A stretch of 62,572 bases of DNA from DAOUAE01 sp034433795 (GTDB lineage Bacteria > Chloroflexota > UBA6077 > FW602-bin22 > DAOUAE01): assembly GCA_034433795.1 (NCBI GenBank), contig DAOUAE010000035.1:1-62572 (forward strand). Reading direction: 5' to 3'. The notes below the pieces were generated by a model. That model was not told where the DNA came from. It worked only from the letters and a program-made list of their open reading frames with translations, and did not search any database. Positions 1 through 8,312 of this stretch are shown piece after piece. The translations under genes and the position numbers were made by a program. How positions within the stretch are numbered: position 1 is the stretch's first letter; every line of letters starts with the position of its first letter.

Positions 1-78
1 GGAGCAGAAGGGGCAGGAGGAGGGCCGGTCCTCGGGGGAGGGCGTGACTTCGGGGATGCGGAGGGTTATCCTGGCCAT
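1..78 (-). CDS. Probable transposase, N-terminal fragment (runs off the window)
   Basis: A reverse-strand frame of 26 codons begins at an ATG with a good AGGAGG site 8 bases upstream and runs out of the window at position 1. The peptide starts MARITLRIPEV and reaches CPFC, which looks like the first half of a zinc ribbon. Such an N-terminal zinc ribbon is common in insertion-sequence transposases. The reading frame lies directly downstream of a prematurely ended solute-binding protein gene on the same strand, which fits an insertion element. Only 26 residues are visible, so the family cannot be named. Confidence 0.5.
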   Translation of the reverse strand, partial: MARITLRIPEVTPSPEDRPSSCPFCS

Positions 79-175
79 AGGGCAGGCCTCCTGGGGTGTG
101 GTGGTGTGTTACCTGTATTCCCGGAGAGTCTGCCCCGTCTTGTCCAGTCCCCTACCCACCACCTGTGGGACAGTC
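1..175 (-). mobile_element. Putative insertion-sequence end inserted in an ABC solute-binding protein gene
   Basis: The solute-binding protein ORF ends at 174, about 180-190 residues short of its family. It is followed without a usual 3' end by about 95 bp of non-coding DNA and then a transposase-like start at 78. The junction reads (reverse strand) ...GGCGGG then TGACTGTCCCACAGG..., so the element's left end is probably near 172-178. The other end, target duplication and terminal repeat partner lie outside the window, so the element's boundaries are inferred. Confidence 0.5.
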
Positions 176-896
176 ACCCGCCGTGACCGGTGATGAAGCC
201 GTAGGTATGATACTGTTCGAGAATCGGCATCAGGAACCCGTACTGATCACCCTTCGTCAGCTCCCTGGCGACGCTCAGGAGCTCGCTCCAGGTCTTGGGA
301 GCCTGCGGCACCAGCCGCCGGTTCCGGATCAGGGCGACGGACTCGATAAAAAGAGGGAAGCCGTAAAGTTTCCCGCCGTAGGTGACGGCGTCCAGACTGG
401 CCCGCAAATACTGATCCCGGGCCTCCAGCGCGTCCGCCGGCAGCGGCGCGGCCAGTTCCTGCTTGGCCAGCGCCCCGAACCAGTCGTGGGGAACCGGCCC
501 CATGATCTCTGGCCCCTCGCCGGCCTGGCTGGCGGTGGCCAGTTTCTTCCGCAATTCATCCCACGGGACGGTGACGAGATCGATACGGTGGCCGGTGGAC
601 CGGGCGTAGGCCTCGGCGACCGCCTTGAGGGCGGTCAGCTCGCCGCTGCCCTCGGCGTAGTTGCTCCACCAGACCAGCCGCACCCCACTCGCCGCCTTCG
701 GGGTCACCTGGGCGGCGGGCGTGGGCGAAGGCGGGGCCGCCGGCGCCACCGTCGCGGTCGGGGTTGGCGGTGCCGGCGCCTTCGGCGCCGGCGTGGGGGT
801 TGGCGCGGCCGGCTGGCAGGCCGCCACCACACCAGCAGCGGCCATCAGCCCGGCCAGGCGCAGAAATCGACGACGGCTCCATTGGTCAACCTGCAT
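174..896 (-). pseudogene. Truncated ABC transporter sugar-binding lipoprotein
   Basis: The 240-residue product opens with a twin-arginine motif (SRRRFL, residues 7-12), a hydrophobic stretch and a lipobox ending in Cys27. A Pro/Thr/Ala-rich linker follows, then the extracellular solute-binding protein family 1 fold (GVRLVWWSN, about residues 70-80). The protein would capture a sugar outside the membrane for an ABC importer. Family members are about 400-450 residues. This frame stops just after GHGG, where relatives continue through a conserved GG-aromatic segment, so the C-terminal lobe is missing. A transposase-like gene starts 96 bases further on. The SD is strong (AGGAGG). No permease genes are visible. 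The truncated protein is unlikely to work. Confidence 0.75.
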
Positions 897-1031
897 GGCA
901 CTCCTCCTGGACCTGCAACCTTCAACAACCTGCTGAACGACTCACCGACCGCCCATCAGCACGTATTGTCCAGCCCGGTGGCGTCAAGGAACCGGAGAGG
1001 ACACCGGCCCACCTGAATGCCAGCCCTCGTC
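897..1031. other. Intergenic gap upstream of the solute-binding protein gene
   Basis: This 135-bp gap lies between the solute-binding protein start and the end of the MarR gene, both on the reverse strand. It must hold the promoter for the former, but I see no good -35/-10 pair and no terminator. Confidence 0.4.
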
Positions 1032-1556
1032 TCACCCCCTCTCGCGTCCCGGGACCATCCCCACGAGATGGTCCACGGCCTGCTGGGCCGCCCCGACCTC
1101 CAGGGAGGCGCAGAGCCGGGAGAGCAGGCGCTCCAGCGCAGCCAGATCCTCCGGCGCCAGACCCCGGTAGAGGCCGGCGACAAACGCCAGGTAGGCGGCC
1201 CCGGCCACCTGCCGCAGACGCAGCCCCGCGGGGGTCAGATGCACCTCGATCCGGCGCCGATCCTGTCCCGGCGTCCGCTCCCGACGCACCAGCCCACGCG
1301 CCTCCAGACGGTCTACAATGCGGGTCATCGCACTCTTCTCGCAGATCGTCCGCCGGCTAAGTTCCGTCAGGGTGAGCGACCGGCCGTCCTCGAGGTGCCA
1401 GAGCACACTGAACTCCGGCAGGGTCAATCCATACTGTCGCAGGTACTGCCGGACACGGTCGTCCAGCATCAGGAAGGCCTGGCCGAGCAGCTGATGGACC
1501 GCAACGCTCCGCTCCCGACCGGTCCCCGCCGACGCCACCCCTGCCTGCGGGTCCAT
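1032..1556 (-). CDS. MarR family transcriptional regulator
   Basis: The protein has 174 residues with the MarR winged-helix layout: an N-terminal dimerisation helix (HQLLGQAFLMLDD), a central helix-turn-helix (SLTLTELSRRT...SAMTRIVDRLEARGLV, about residues 60-90), the wing RRERTPGQDRRR and C-terminal helices. MarR proteins are dimeric repressors released by small ligands. A consensus promoter and a GTTG...CAAC palindrome lie 23-66 bases upstream of the start, so it very probably represses itself. The divergent TIM-barrel/dehydrogenase/mutM operon starts about 200 bp away and could be a second target. The ATG start follows a GGGAG/GTGAGG region. Confidence 0.9.
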   Translation of the reverse strand: MDPQAGVASAGTGRERSVAVHQLLGQAFLMLDDRVRQYLRQYGLTLPEFSVLWHLEDGRSLTLTELSRRTICEKSAMTRIVDRLEARGLVRRERTPGQDRRRIEVHLTPAGLRLRQVAGAAYLAFVAGLYRGLAPEDLAALERLLSRLCASLEVGAAQQAVDHLVGMVPGRERG

Positions 1557-1578
1557 ACGCCCTCACCGCTCCCAGATA

Positions 1579-1592
1579 GTTGAATTTGCAAC
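1579..1592. promoter_or_regulatory. Probable MarR operator (imperfect palindrome)
   Basis: GTTGAATTTGCAAC is an imperfect 14-bp palindrome (outer GTTG/CAAC) placed just downstream of the -10 box, over the expected transcription start. This is the usual position and size of an autoregulatory MarR site. A second GTTGAA/TTCAAC pair spans the -10 box. Confidence 0.65.
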
Positions 1593-1593
1593 G

Positions 1594-1622
1594 ATTATAC
1601 TTTCAACCAAATGCCCTGTCAA
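1594..1622 (-). promoter_or_regulatory. Consensus promoter of the marR-like gene
   Basis: TTGACA (1617-1622) and TATAAT (1594-1599) on the reverse strand are separated by exactly 17 bp, a perfect vegetative sigma-factor match. Confidence 0.85.
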
Positions 1623-1692
1623 GAGGGGACCAGTCCCACAGCGCCGATCACCCAGATCACCCACCCCCGGGCAGTGCGGGACCGTGGGCCCA

Positions 1693-1722
1693 TTGACAGC
1701 CAGTCTGTCCGTGCGCTATCCT
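1693..1722 (+). promoter_or_regulatory. Promoter of the TIM-barrel/dehydrogenase/mutM operon
   Basis: TTGACA at 1693-1698 and TATCCT at 1717-1722 with an 18-bp spacer, about 35 bases before the GTG start at 1756. Confidence 0.7.
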
Positions 1723-1755
1723 GCCCTGGCGAGAACACCACCGAGGAGCCGATCT

Positions 1756-2598
1756 GTGCGACTGGGCTATTCGACCTGGAGCATGCCGATGCTGCCGGTG
1801 GAGGAGGCCCTGGCCGTCATCGCCCGCACCGGCTTCGACAGCACCGAATTGACCGTCATCCCCGGCTGGAGCACCGAACTCGACACCCTCGACCGCGCCG
1901 CCCGCCGGCGCCTCCGCGAACTCCTCGACTACCACGGCCTGCGCCTGCCAGCCATCGCCGGCCACCGCAGCCTTCTGGCCACCGACCCGGCCGAGCACGC
2001 CGAGAACTGGCGCCGCCTGACCGGGGCCATCGACCTCTGCGTGGACCTGGCCGGCCCCGAGGGCCCTCCGGCCCTCAACACCACCACCGGCGGTCAGAGC
2101 GGCGCCTGGGAGGCCACCAAAGACCTTCTGGTCGAGCGGCTGGGACGCCTCTGCGACTACGCCGCCGCCCGTGGCGTCACCATCGCCATCGAGCCCCACG
2201 TCAGCCACGCCCTCGACACCCCCGAACGCACCCTCTGGCTGCTCCAGGCCGTCGGCCGGCCCAATCTCAAGGTCGCCTTCGATATCAGCCACTTTAACAT
2301 CCAGGGCATCCCCATCGAGCAGAGCGTGGAGACCATGGCGCCCCACGCGGTTTTCACCCACGTGAAAGACGAGCGGGGGCAGGTGCCAAACTTCGAGTTT
2401 CTGATCCCCGGCGAAGGGGAGTTCGACTACGTGCGGTACCTCAAGGCTATGCACCGGATGGGCTACACCGGCGACATCTGCGTCGAGATCAGCCTGATGG
2501 TGCAGCGCCGCCCCACCTACGACCCGGTGGCCGCCTGCCAGCAGTCGTACGCCGTGCTCAGCCGGGCCTTTGCCGAGGCCGGCGTGCCCCGGGGCTGA
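1756..2598 (+). CDS. Sugar phosphate isomerase/epimerase (AP-endonuclease 2-like TIM barrel)
   Basis: The product has about 280 residues in the xylose isomerase-like TIM-barrel family. Visible landmarks are the opening LGYSTWSMP, IAIEPHVSH (metal-binding Glu), KVAFDISHF (Asp/His), FTHVKDE (His, Asp) and a final GYTGDICVEISL strand carrying the last Glu. Such enzymes isomerise or epimerise sugars and keto acids with a divalent metal. The frame extends further upstream, but the GTG at 1756 has GAGGAG 7 bases before it and sits just after a promoter, so it is the likely start. The next gene encodes a dehydrogenase, suggesting a joint sugar or sugar-acid pathway. The substrate cannot be read from the sequence. 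Confidence 0.85.
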   Translation: MRLGYSTWSMPMLPVEEALAVIARTGFDSTELTVIPGWSTELDTLDRAARRRLRELLDYHGLRLPAIAGHRSLLATDPAEHAENWRRLTGAIDLCVDLAGPEGPPALNTTTGGQSGAWEATKDLLVERLGRLCDYAAARGVTIAIEPHVSHALDTPERTLWLLQAVGRPNLKVAFDISHFNIQGIPIEQSVETMAPHAVFTHVKDERGQVPNFEFLIPGEGEFDYVRYLKAMHRMGYTGDICVEISLMVQRRPTYDPVAACQQSYAVLSRAFAEAGVPRG

Positions 2599-2627
2599 GA
2601 AGACACGAGCAGACAGGGGGAGAGAGC

Positions 2628-3716
2628 GTGGACCTCAAAGAGATCGCGCCCGCCGTGCGCGTGACCATCGACAGCCTGCGCCGCTTCTGTGAGGAGGGGT
2701 TCCGGCGGGCCGGCCTCGACCCGGAAGGGGCCCGCATCGTCACTGAGGTGCAGCTGGAGGCCAGCCTGCGCGGCCAGCCCACCCACAACGTCGGCAGCAT
2801 CCCCGGCTACGCCCGGGCCATTGCCCACCGGAAGATCAACCCCCAGCCCCAGATCCGGGTCGAGCGCGAGTCGCCGATCCACGCCCGCGTCGACGGCGAC
2901 AACGGTCCGGGCCAGTGGGTGAGCATGGTCGCCACCCGGCTGGCCATCGCCAAGGCTCGGGAGAGCGGCATCGGCGTGGTGGGCGTGCGCCGCTCAAACC
3001 ACTTCGGCGCGGCCGGCCACTACGCCTGGGTGATGGCCACCGAAGACCTCATCGGCCTGTGCACCACCAACGGTGGCCTGGTCCTGGCCCCCTGGGGTGG
3101 GGTGACGCCCACCTTCGGCAATAACCCCCTGGGCGTGGGCATCCCCTCGGGCCGCTATTTCCCCATCGTCCTCGACATCGCCATGAGCGTGGTGGCCCAC
3201 GGCAAGATCGCCCTGGCCATTGCCGAGGGCAAGCCCATCCCCCTCGGCTGGCTGATGGACAAACGGGGCCGTCTGACCACCAACCCCGAGGACTTCAAAG
3301 ACGGCCTGGGAGTTCCCATCGCCGAGCACAAGGGCTACGGCCTGACGCTGGTGATGGAGACGCTCGCCGGCATCCTCACCGGCGCCGGCTTCTGCTGGGA
3401 CCACGGCCGTGAGCGCATCTACAACCCCGAGGAGGAGAACGACCTCGGCCACTTCTTCCTGGCCCTCAACCCCACACTCTTTCTGCCGCTCGAGGAGTTC
3501 AAAGCCCGGGTGGACCGGATGATCGAACAGGTCAAGAGCGGCGAGAAGGCCGAGGGGGTTCAGGAGATCTACCTGCCGGGCGAGATCGAGATGCGCCAGC
3601 GGGCCGAGAACCTGCGCGCCGGGACGGTGCCGCTCCTGCCCTCGACCTACGCCGCCCTCCGGAAGTTCAAGGAGGAGTTCGGGATCGCAAGCGACCTGGT
3701 CGTCAGCGATGCCTGA
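2628..3716 (+). CDS. Malate/L-lactate-type dehydrogenase (Ldh_2 family)
   Basis: The 362-residue protein belongs to the YlbC/Ldh_2 family of NAD(P)-dependent 2-hydroxyacid dehydrogenases, which are unrelated to Rossmann-fold lactate dehydrogenases. It shows RRSNHFGAAGHY (about 122-133, the catalytic His region), GNNPLGVGIPS and DIAMSVVAHGKI, followed by HKGYGLTLVMETLAG. Likely reactions are oxidation of malate, lactate, ureidoglycolate or related sugar-acid compounds. The GTG start follows a GGGGGAGAG site. It lies 29 bases after the TIM-barrel gene and overlaps mutM by 8 bases, so the three are co-transcribed. The pairing with an isomerase points to sugar-acid use. Confidence 0.85.
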   Translation: MDLKEIAPAVRVTIDSLRRFCEEGFRRAGLDPEGARIVTEVQLEASLRGQPTHNVGSIPGYARAIAHRKINPQPQIRVERESPIHARVDGDNGPGQWVSMVATRLAIAKARESGIGVVGVRRSNHFGAAGHYAWVMATEDLIGLCTTNGGLVLAPWGGVTPTFGNNPLGVGIPSGRYFPIVLDIAMSVVAHGKIALAIAEGKPIPLGWLMDKRGRLTTNPEDFKDGLGVPIAEHKGYGLTLVMETLAGILTGAGFCWDHGRERIYNPEEENDLGHFFLALNPTLFLPLEEFKARVDRMIEQVKSGEKAEGVQEIYLPGEIEMRQRAENLRAGTVPLLPSTYAALRKFKEEFGIASDLVVSDA

Positions 3717-4620
3717 GTACCCCGAGGTCGAGACGCTCCGCCGGAACCTCAGCCGAACTCTGCCGGGGCGGGTGATCGCCGCAGTCGACCTCCGCCTGCC
3801 CAAACTGCTCCAGCCCGCCCCCGGCCTGGGCCCGGCCGACCTCGTCGGCCGCACCGTTCAGGGGCTGCGCCGACGGGGCAAGGTCCTCATCATCGACCTG
3901 AGCGACGGCCTCAGCCTGGTCCTCCACCTGAAACTGACCGGCCAGATCGTGCTCGTGGACGCGAGTGGCCAGGTGGTGGTGGCCGGCGGCCACCCGGTGC
4001 CGGCCTTCGGCAGCCCGCTGCCCCATAAAGCCACCCACCTCATCCTCACCTTCACCGATGGCAGCCGCCTCTTCCTGACCGACCTCCGCCAGTTCGCCCG
4101 CGTCTTCCTGGTCCGGACGGTCGATGTCCCGGCCCTGCCGGTGCTCCAGGGCCTGGGCCCCGACCCCTTCGACCCCGACCTCACGCCTGAGGCGTTCGCC
4201 CGGCGACTCCGCCAGCGCGCCCGGGCGCCGCTCAAGGCCGTCCTTCTGGACCAGCGGGTCCTGGCCGGACTGGGCAACATCTACAGCGATGAGGCCCTCT
4301 TCCTGGCCGGACTCCATCCCCTCCGCCCGGCCGGCCAGCTTTCCGATGCCGAGGCCGAACGGCTCCTCCAGGCCATCCGCGAGGTCCTGACCTACGCGGT
4401 GACCTACGGCGTGGCCCAGGTGATCAACGGCCGGGCGGTCCGCGGCCGTCCGTTCCCCCGGGTCCACGGCCGGGCCGGCGAGCCCTGTCCCCGCTGTGGC
4501 ACTCCGATCGTCAAGATCACCGTGGGGGGGCGCGGCACCTACCTCTGTCCACGCTGCCAGCCGCTCGCGGTGCCGGCGCCCGCCGGCGTGGGCCGCGCGG
4601 ACCCTTCCTCGCCGGTGTGA
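3709..4620 (+). CDS. mutM: Formamidopyrimidine-DNA glycosylase
   Basis: The 303-residue enzyme removes 8-oxoguanine and ring-opened purines from DNA and cleaves the strand. The N-terminus MPEYPEVE gives the catalytic Pro2 and Glu3 (most relatives have PELPEVE). RRGKVLIIDL contains the conserved Lys near residue 60, and VLAGLGNIYSDEALF is the family's helix-two-turn-helix. The C-terminus carries a zinc finger of type C-x2-C...C-x2-C (CPRCG, CPRC). The start overlaps the end of the preceding dehydrogenase gene by 8 bases, so translation is probably coupled, although the functions are unrelated. Confidence 0.95.
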   Translation: MPEYPEVETLRRNLSRTLPGRVIAAVDLRLPKLLQPAPGLGPADLVGRTVQGLRRRGKVLIIDLSDGLSLVLHLKLTGQIVLVDASGQVVVAGGHPVPAFGSPLPHKATHLILTFTDGSRLFLTDLRQFARVFLVRTVDVPALPVLQGLGPDPFDPDLTPEAFARRLRQRARAPLKAVLLDQRVLAGLGNIYSDEALFLAGLHPLRPAGQLSDAEAERLLQAIREVLTYAVTYGVAQVINGRAVRGRPFPRVHGRAGEPCPRCGTPIVKITVGGRGTYLCPRCQPLAVPAPAGVGRADPSSPV

Positions 4621-4641
4621 AAAGGCGGTCGGCCGACCGGT

Positions 4642-5904
4642 TCAGGCCAGAAGCAGCCGCTGGAAACGCTCCGAGCCGCGGAACGGTCCGACGACGGCCA
4701 GGTTCTGCCGCTCCGGCCGCAGGACCGCCTCGGCCACCGCCCGCAGGTCATCCGGGGACTGCCGGTCGATCTGGGCCAGGACCTCCTCGACACTCAGCAC
4801 CCGTCCGTAGCGCAGCTCCTGACCGCCCAGCCAGAGGGCCAGGTTACGGGTGTCCTCCAGACTCAGCAGCAGGCGTCCCTTCAGGTACTCCTTAGCCCGG
4901 GCCAGCTCGGCCGGGTCAGGGCCGGCCCGCAGGGCCAGCGTCTGCTCGCGCACCACCTGGATGGCCTCCTCGATCCGGCGCGGGTCCACGCCGGCGTAGA
5001 TGACCAGGGCCCCGGTGTCGCGGTAGTGGTGGACCGAGGAGTGGACCTCGTAGGCCAGCCCCCGTCGCTCGCGCAGCTCCAGAAAGAGACGCGAACTCAT
5101 CGCCTCACCGAGGATGATATTGAGGAGGCCCAGGGCGTAGCGCTGGGGATGGGTGTAGGCGAGGCCCGGGAACCCCAGGCAGAAGTGGGCCTGCTCGGTC
5201 TTGCGGTAGATCAGCCGCACGCGCGGTCCGGGCTGAGCCCCCTCGAACGGCTGCCAGCCCGGTGGATCGCCGGGGGGCCAGTCGCCGAGGGCCACGGCGA
5301 TATCCTGCACGATCTGGGCGTGATCCAGCGGCCCGGCCACCGCGACGATGAGATTGCCTGGTGTGTAAAAGGTCCGCACGAAGGCCAGGAGATCGTCACG
5401 CGTCAGGCGGGCGACGGTCTCGGGGGTGCCGGCCACATCCCGGCCCAGCGGGTGCCCCTCCCACAGCACCTCGTCGATGAGGACGTTGACCAGTTCGCCG
5501 GGCGTGTCGGCCACCATGTGCAGTTCCTCGATGATCACCCGGCGCTCCCGCTCCAGCTCGTCGGGGGCGAAACGGGAGCGGCGCAGAACGTCGCTCACGA
5601 TATCCAGGGCCACCGGCCAGTGTGCGGCCGCCACCTTGACCCAGTAGGTGGTCGTCTCCTTGTCCGTCTCGGCGTTGAAGACGCCTCCCACCCCTTCGAT
5701 GGCCTCGGCGATCTCCTTGGCCGTCGGCCGTCGCTCGGTCCCCTTGAACAGCATGTGCTCGACGAAATGGGCCAGCCCGCTCCGGTCCAGCGACTCGTGC
5801 CGCGAGCCGGCGCCGACCACCACGGTCAGGCTGAGGGATCGCACGTGGGGTAAGGTTGTCGAGATGACGCGCAGCCCGTTCTCCAGCGTCGTCTTCCGAT
5901 ACAA
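4642..5904 (-). CDS. M16 family zinc peptidase (processing-peptidase-like)
   Basis: The product has about 420 residues. The inverted zinc site HFVEH lies at residues 46-50, with the distal Glu in VIIEELHMVAD about 75 residues later. The C-terminal M16 half includes GLAYEVHSSVHHY. Relatives are bacterial homologues of mitochondrial processing peptidase (YmxG/PqqL type). No signal peptide is seen. No ATG or GTG fits. A TTG at 5904 with GGAGG 7 bases upstream begins the conserved YRKTTLENGLRV segment and lies 41 bases after a good promoter, so I prefer it over the longer frame to 5970, which would run through the promoter. It converges with mutM. Confidence 0.9.
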   Translation of the reverse strand: MYRKTTLENGLRVISTTLPHVRSLSLTVVVGAGSRHESLDRSGLAHFVEHMLFKGTERRPTAKEIAEAIEGVGGVFNAETDKETTTYWVKVAAAHWPVALDIVSDVLRRSRFAPDELERERRVIIEELHMVADTPGELVNVLIDEVLWEGHPLGRDVAGTPETVARLTRDDLLAFVRTFYTPGNLIVAVAGPLDHAQIVQDIAVALGDWPPGDPPGWQPFEGAQPGPRVRLIYRKTEQAHFCLGFPGLAYTHPQRYALGLLNIILGEAMSSRLFLELRERRGLAYEVHSSVHHYRDTGALVIYAGVDPRRIEEAIQVVREQTLALRAGPDPAELARAKEYLKGRLLLSLEDTRNLALWLGGQELRYGRVLSVEEVLAQIDRQSPDDLRAVAEAVLRPERQNLAVVGPFRGSERFQRLLLA

Positions 5905-5944
5905 CGGTAAGCCTCCACTCCGGCGAGCGCTCTCCCCGCTCCGG

Positions 5945-5974
5945 ATTATAGGGGGCCAGCGACCAGCCACGCAA
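5945..5974 (-). promoter_or_regulatory. Promoter of the M16 peptidase gene
   Basis: TTGCGT (5969-5974) and TATAAT (5945-5950) on the reverse strand with an 18-bp spacer. Confidence 0.75.
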
Positions 5975-5992
5975 GCAGGGAGAGAGGGGCTC

Positions 5993-8212
5993 CTATGAGC
6001 GGGCGGCTGGCGTCGGCGTGGGCGTGGGCGCCGGCGTGGCCCGGGGCGCCGGCGTGGGCGTGGGGGTGACGGGTTTGGTGCCCACCAGGACCACGTTGCG
6101 GGCCGGGTGATAGGCGCTGCGGATAACCGTCCGGCTCAGGACCTGCCCCTGGCGGCGGACCGTGCGGATGATCGTCGAGACAAAGCCGTCCTGGGCCGCC
6201 TCGATCTGCAACCGTTCGCCCACCGGCCGGCTGGGGTCGGGCTGCTCGACCACGGTCGGGTCGGCGGGGACCACGTCGGTGATGATCGGCCCCTCGACCT
6301 GGACCTCCCAGTCGGGCCTGGTCCCGTAGAGAACGAAGCGTAGCGTCGTCCCCTCGGTCCGGGCCTCGATGGCCAGCCAGTGGCCGGTCGTGTTGCGGAA
6401 GCGGAAGTCCAGGCCGTACTCCTCGTCCACGGTGGCGTCGAGCCCCTTCAGCCCCCGGGGCGGCAGCCCGTAGCGCGGGATCCAGTACAGGTGCGGGTAG
6501 CGCTCGACGATCTCCAGCCCGGCCCAGAAGACGGCGTGGAAGAGCGTCGTGGCCACCTGGCAGATCCCTCCGGCCACCGAGGGGACCGTCCGCACCTCCT
6601 CGTTGGCCAGCGTGATCCCCCAGCCGATCTGGTAGCCGGCGTCAAGGGTGGTCGGTCCCAGTGCCGTGTTGAACGAGAAGACGCCGCCCGGCGGGACCAC
6701 CACGCCGTCCAGCCGGCTGGCCGCCAGCCGGATGTTGTGGGCCCGGGCCGGCACCGAGCCGGCGAAGGAGGTCGCTGCGTCCATAATCGGCTCCCGGATA
6801 TCGATCCGGGCGCGGTCGGCCGCCGTGAAGGTCGGCGACGTCACCCGGACGACCAGCGGCACCTCGGTCCGCCCGGCCAGCAGCGCCCGCTCGATCTGCT
6901 CCACCGTCGCCGCCACGTCGACCGACCGCCCCTCCTGCTCCGGGGCGACCACCTCGACCCGGCCGTTCTGGAGCCGGAAGCGGGCGTCGCGCGCTGGCTG
7001 GTCGACGGCCTGTCGGATCGGCGCCAGCCGTTCGGCCAGCGCCTCCCGCTTCAGGCCGACCTGCGTCGCCGGCCCCGATCCGGTGATCTGGAGCGCCGCC
7101 AGGAGCGCCGCCCGCGGGATGGTCCAGGAGCGGTCGCCGTAGGTCAGGCGCAGGTCGCCGGCCACAAGCCGCTGGGCCCGGTCGAAGGCCGCCTGGAGCA
7201 TCGCCGCCGTGACCGGCGGGCGGAGCGTCTGCACCGGCAGCGCGATCTCGCCGGCCTCCCCACGCAGCGCCGACCGCAGGGCTTGAAGGGCGGCCGGCCG
7301 GTCGATCTGCCGGCCAGTCTGCTCGGGCTGGAGGGCGACCGTCTCCCCGACCACCAGTCGGGCCTCCACCGCCGGCCGGTCGAACGCCGCCGCTCGGGCG
7401 GCCAGCCAGTCGGCCAGGGCTTTCTCCTCGACCAGAACCTGGCCGGTCGTCAGGTCGACGGTGAGGAGCCGGGCCAGGTCGCCGGCGGTGAGCGTCCAGG
7501 TCTGATCGCCGGCGCGCACCACCAGCGGCCGGGCCAGGCGGCGCTCCAGGGTCTCGGTCAGGCGGGCCAGCGCCGCCGGGTCGGTGGCCGGCGGGACGGT
7601 CTGCACCACCAGGTCGACCGGGCCGCTCGGCAGGTTCGGCAGGGGCTGGGCCAGCCGCGCCAGCGAGGCCTCGATCTCCAGCCTCCGCCCGGCCGCCGGC
7701 AACCGGCGGCTGAGCCGGCCGTCCGGCTGGATCGTCACCTCGCCCTCGACCGGCGCCTGGTCGAACGTGCGCGCCAGACGCTCCAGCGCGCTGCGGGCCT
7801 GGGTCTGGCTCAGGCGGAAAATCGGGGCCCGGTCCACGCCCCCCAGCACGCCCAGCAGGCGGTCGCGCCACTGGAACGGCAGCAGGCCGTCACGGCCAAC
7901 TCCCCAGAGCCGCTGGACCGTGGCCTCGAGGTCGAGCTCGAAGCCGAGCGCCCCGGCCGGCAGGGTCCAGGTCTGGTCGCCGGCCCGCAGCACCACCGGC
8001 TGGGCCAGAAGCGGCTGGGCCCGCCGGGGCACCAGCGCGCGCGCCTCCGGGAGCGTCAGACCACCGACCGGCTGCCCCAGAAAGCGCGTTCCCGGATAGA
8101 TGCGGTCGGCCAGCGCGACCCGGTCGAAAACCAGCGCTCCGACCACGGTCAGCGCCCCCACCACCAGAGCGACGCCCAGGAGAACTGCTCCCCGGTCCGG
8201 CCGCTGTGGCAT
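5993..8212 (-). CDS. VanW family protein with peptidoglycan-binding-like repeats
   Basis: The product has about 739 residues. A membrane anchor lies at about residues 9-30. At least three similar repeats follow, each with a GD(Q/R)xWT core (GDQTWTLPAGAL, GDQTWTLTAGDL, GDRSWTIPRAAL), typical of the PG_binding_4 domain. The VanW domain (PPGGVFSFNTALGP...AGGICQVATTLF) covers about residues 500-650, then a G5-like segment and a Thr/Pro/Ala tail. The protein should sit outside the membrane and contact the cell wall; the biochemical role of VanW is unknown. The ATG at 8212 has GGAGG 9 bases upstream; the longer frame start at 8254 overlaps its promoter. The low-complexity 3' end (repeated GGCGTGGGC on the + strand) encodes the tail. 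Confidence 0.88.
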   Translation of the reverse strand: MPQRPDRGAVLLGVALVVGALTVVGALVFDRVALADRIYPGTRFLGQPVGGLTLPEARALVPRRAQPLLAQPVVLRAGDQTWTLPAGALGFELDLEATVQRLWGVGRDGLLPFQWRDRLLGVLGGVDRAPIFRLSQTQARSALERLARTFDQAPVEGEVTIQPDGRLSRRLPAAGRRLEIEASLARLAQPLPNLPSGPVDLVVQTVPPATDPAALARLTETLERRLARPLVVRAGDQTWTLTAGDLARLLTVDLTTGQVLVEEKALADWLAARAAAFDRPAVEARLVVGETVALQPEQTGRQIDRPAALQALRSALRGEAGEIALPVQTLRPPVTAAMLQAAFDRAQRLVAGDLRLTYGDRSWTIPRAALLAALQITGSGPATQVGLKREALAERLAPIRQAVDQPARDARFRLQNGRVEVVAPEQEGRSVDVAATVEQIERALLAGRTEVPLVVRVTSPTFTAADRARIDIREPIMDAATSFAGSVPARAHNIRLAASRLDGVVVPPGGVFSFNTALGPTTLDAGYQIGWGITLANEEVRTVPSVAGGICQVATTLFHAVFWAGLEIVERYPHLYWIPRYGLPPRGLKGLDATVDEEYGLDFRFRNTTGHWLAIEARTEGTTLRFVLYGTRPDWEVQVEGPIITDVVPADPTVVEQPDPSRPVGERLQIEAAQDGFVSTIIRTVRRQGQVLSRTVIRSAYHPARNVVLVGTKPVTPTPTPAPRATPAPTPTPTPAARS

Positions 8213-8258
8213 GCTTTCTTCCCTCCTGTCGGTCCTGCCTGACCGCCTCTCCACGGAA

Positions 8259-8287
8259 AGTATACCCCCAGGCCCCCTTCAGGGCAA
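8259..8287 (-). promoter_or_regulatory. Promoter of the VanW gene
   Basis: TTGCCC (8282-8287) and TATACT (8259-8264) on the reverse strand with a 17-bp spacer, about 47 bases before the ATG. Confidence 0.7.
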
Positions 8288-8312
8288 CGCGCCGGGACGG
8301 CCTCGGCCGCCG

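Noticed and set aside
4626..4639. Perfect 14-bp palindrome CGGTCGGCCGACCG
   Set aside because: It lies between convergent genes, has no loop or T-tract and no obvious target; probably chance in GC-rich DNA.
5996..6066. Repeated GGCGTGGGC units resembling a short tandem array
   Set aside because: They encode the Thr/Pro/Ala tail of the VanW protein.
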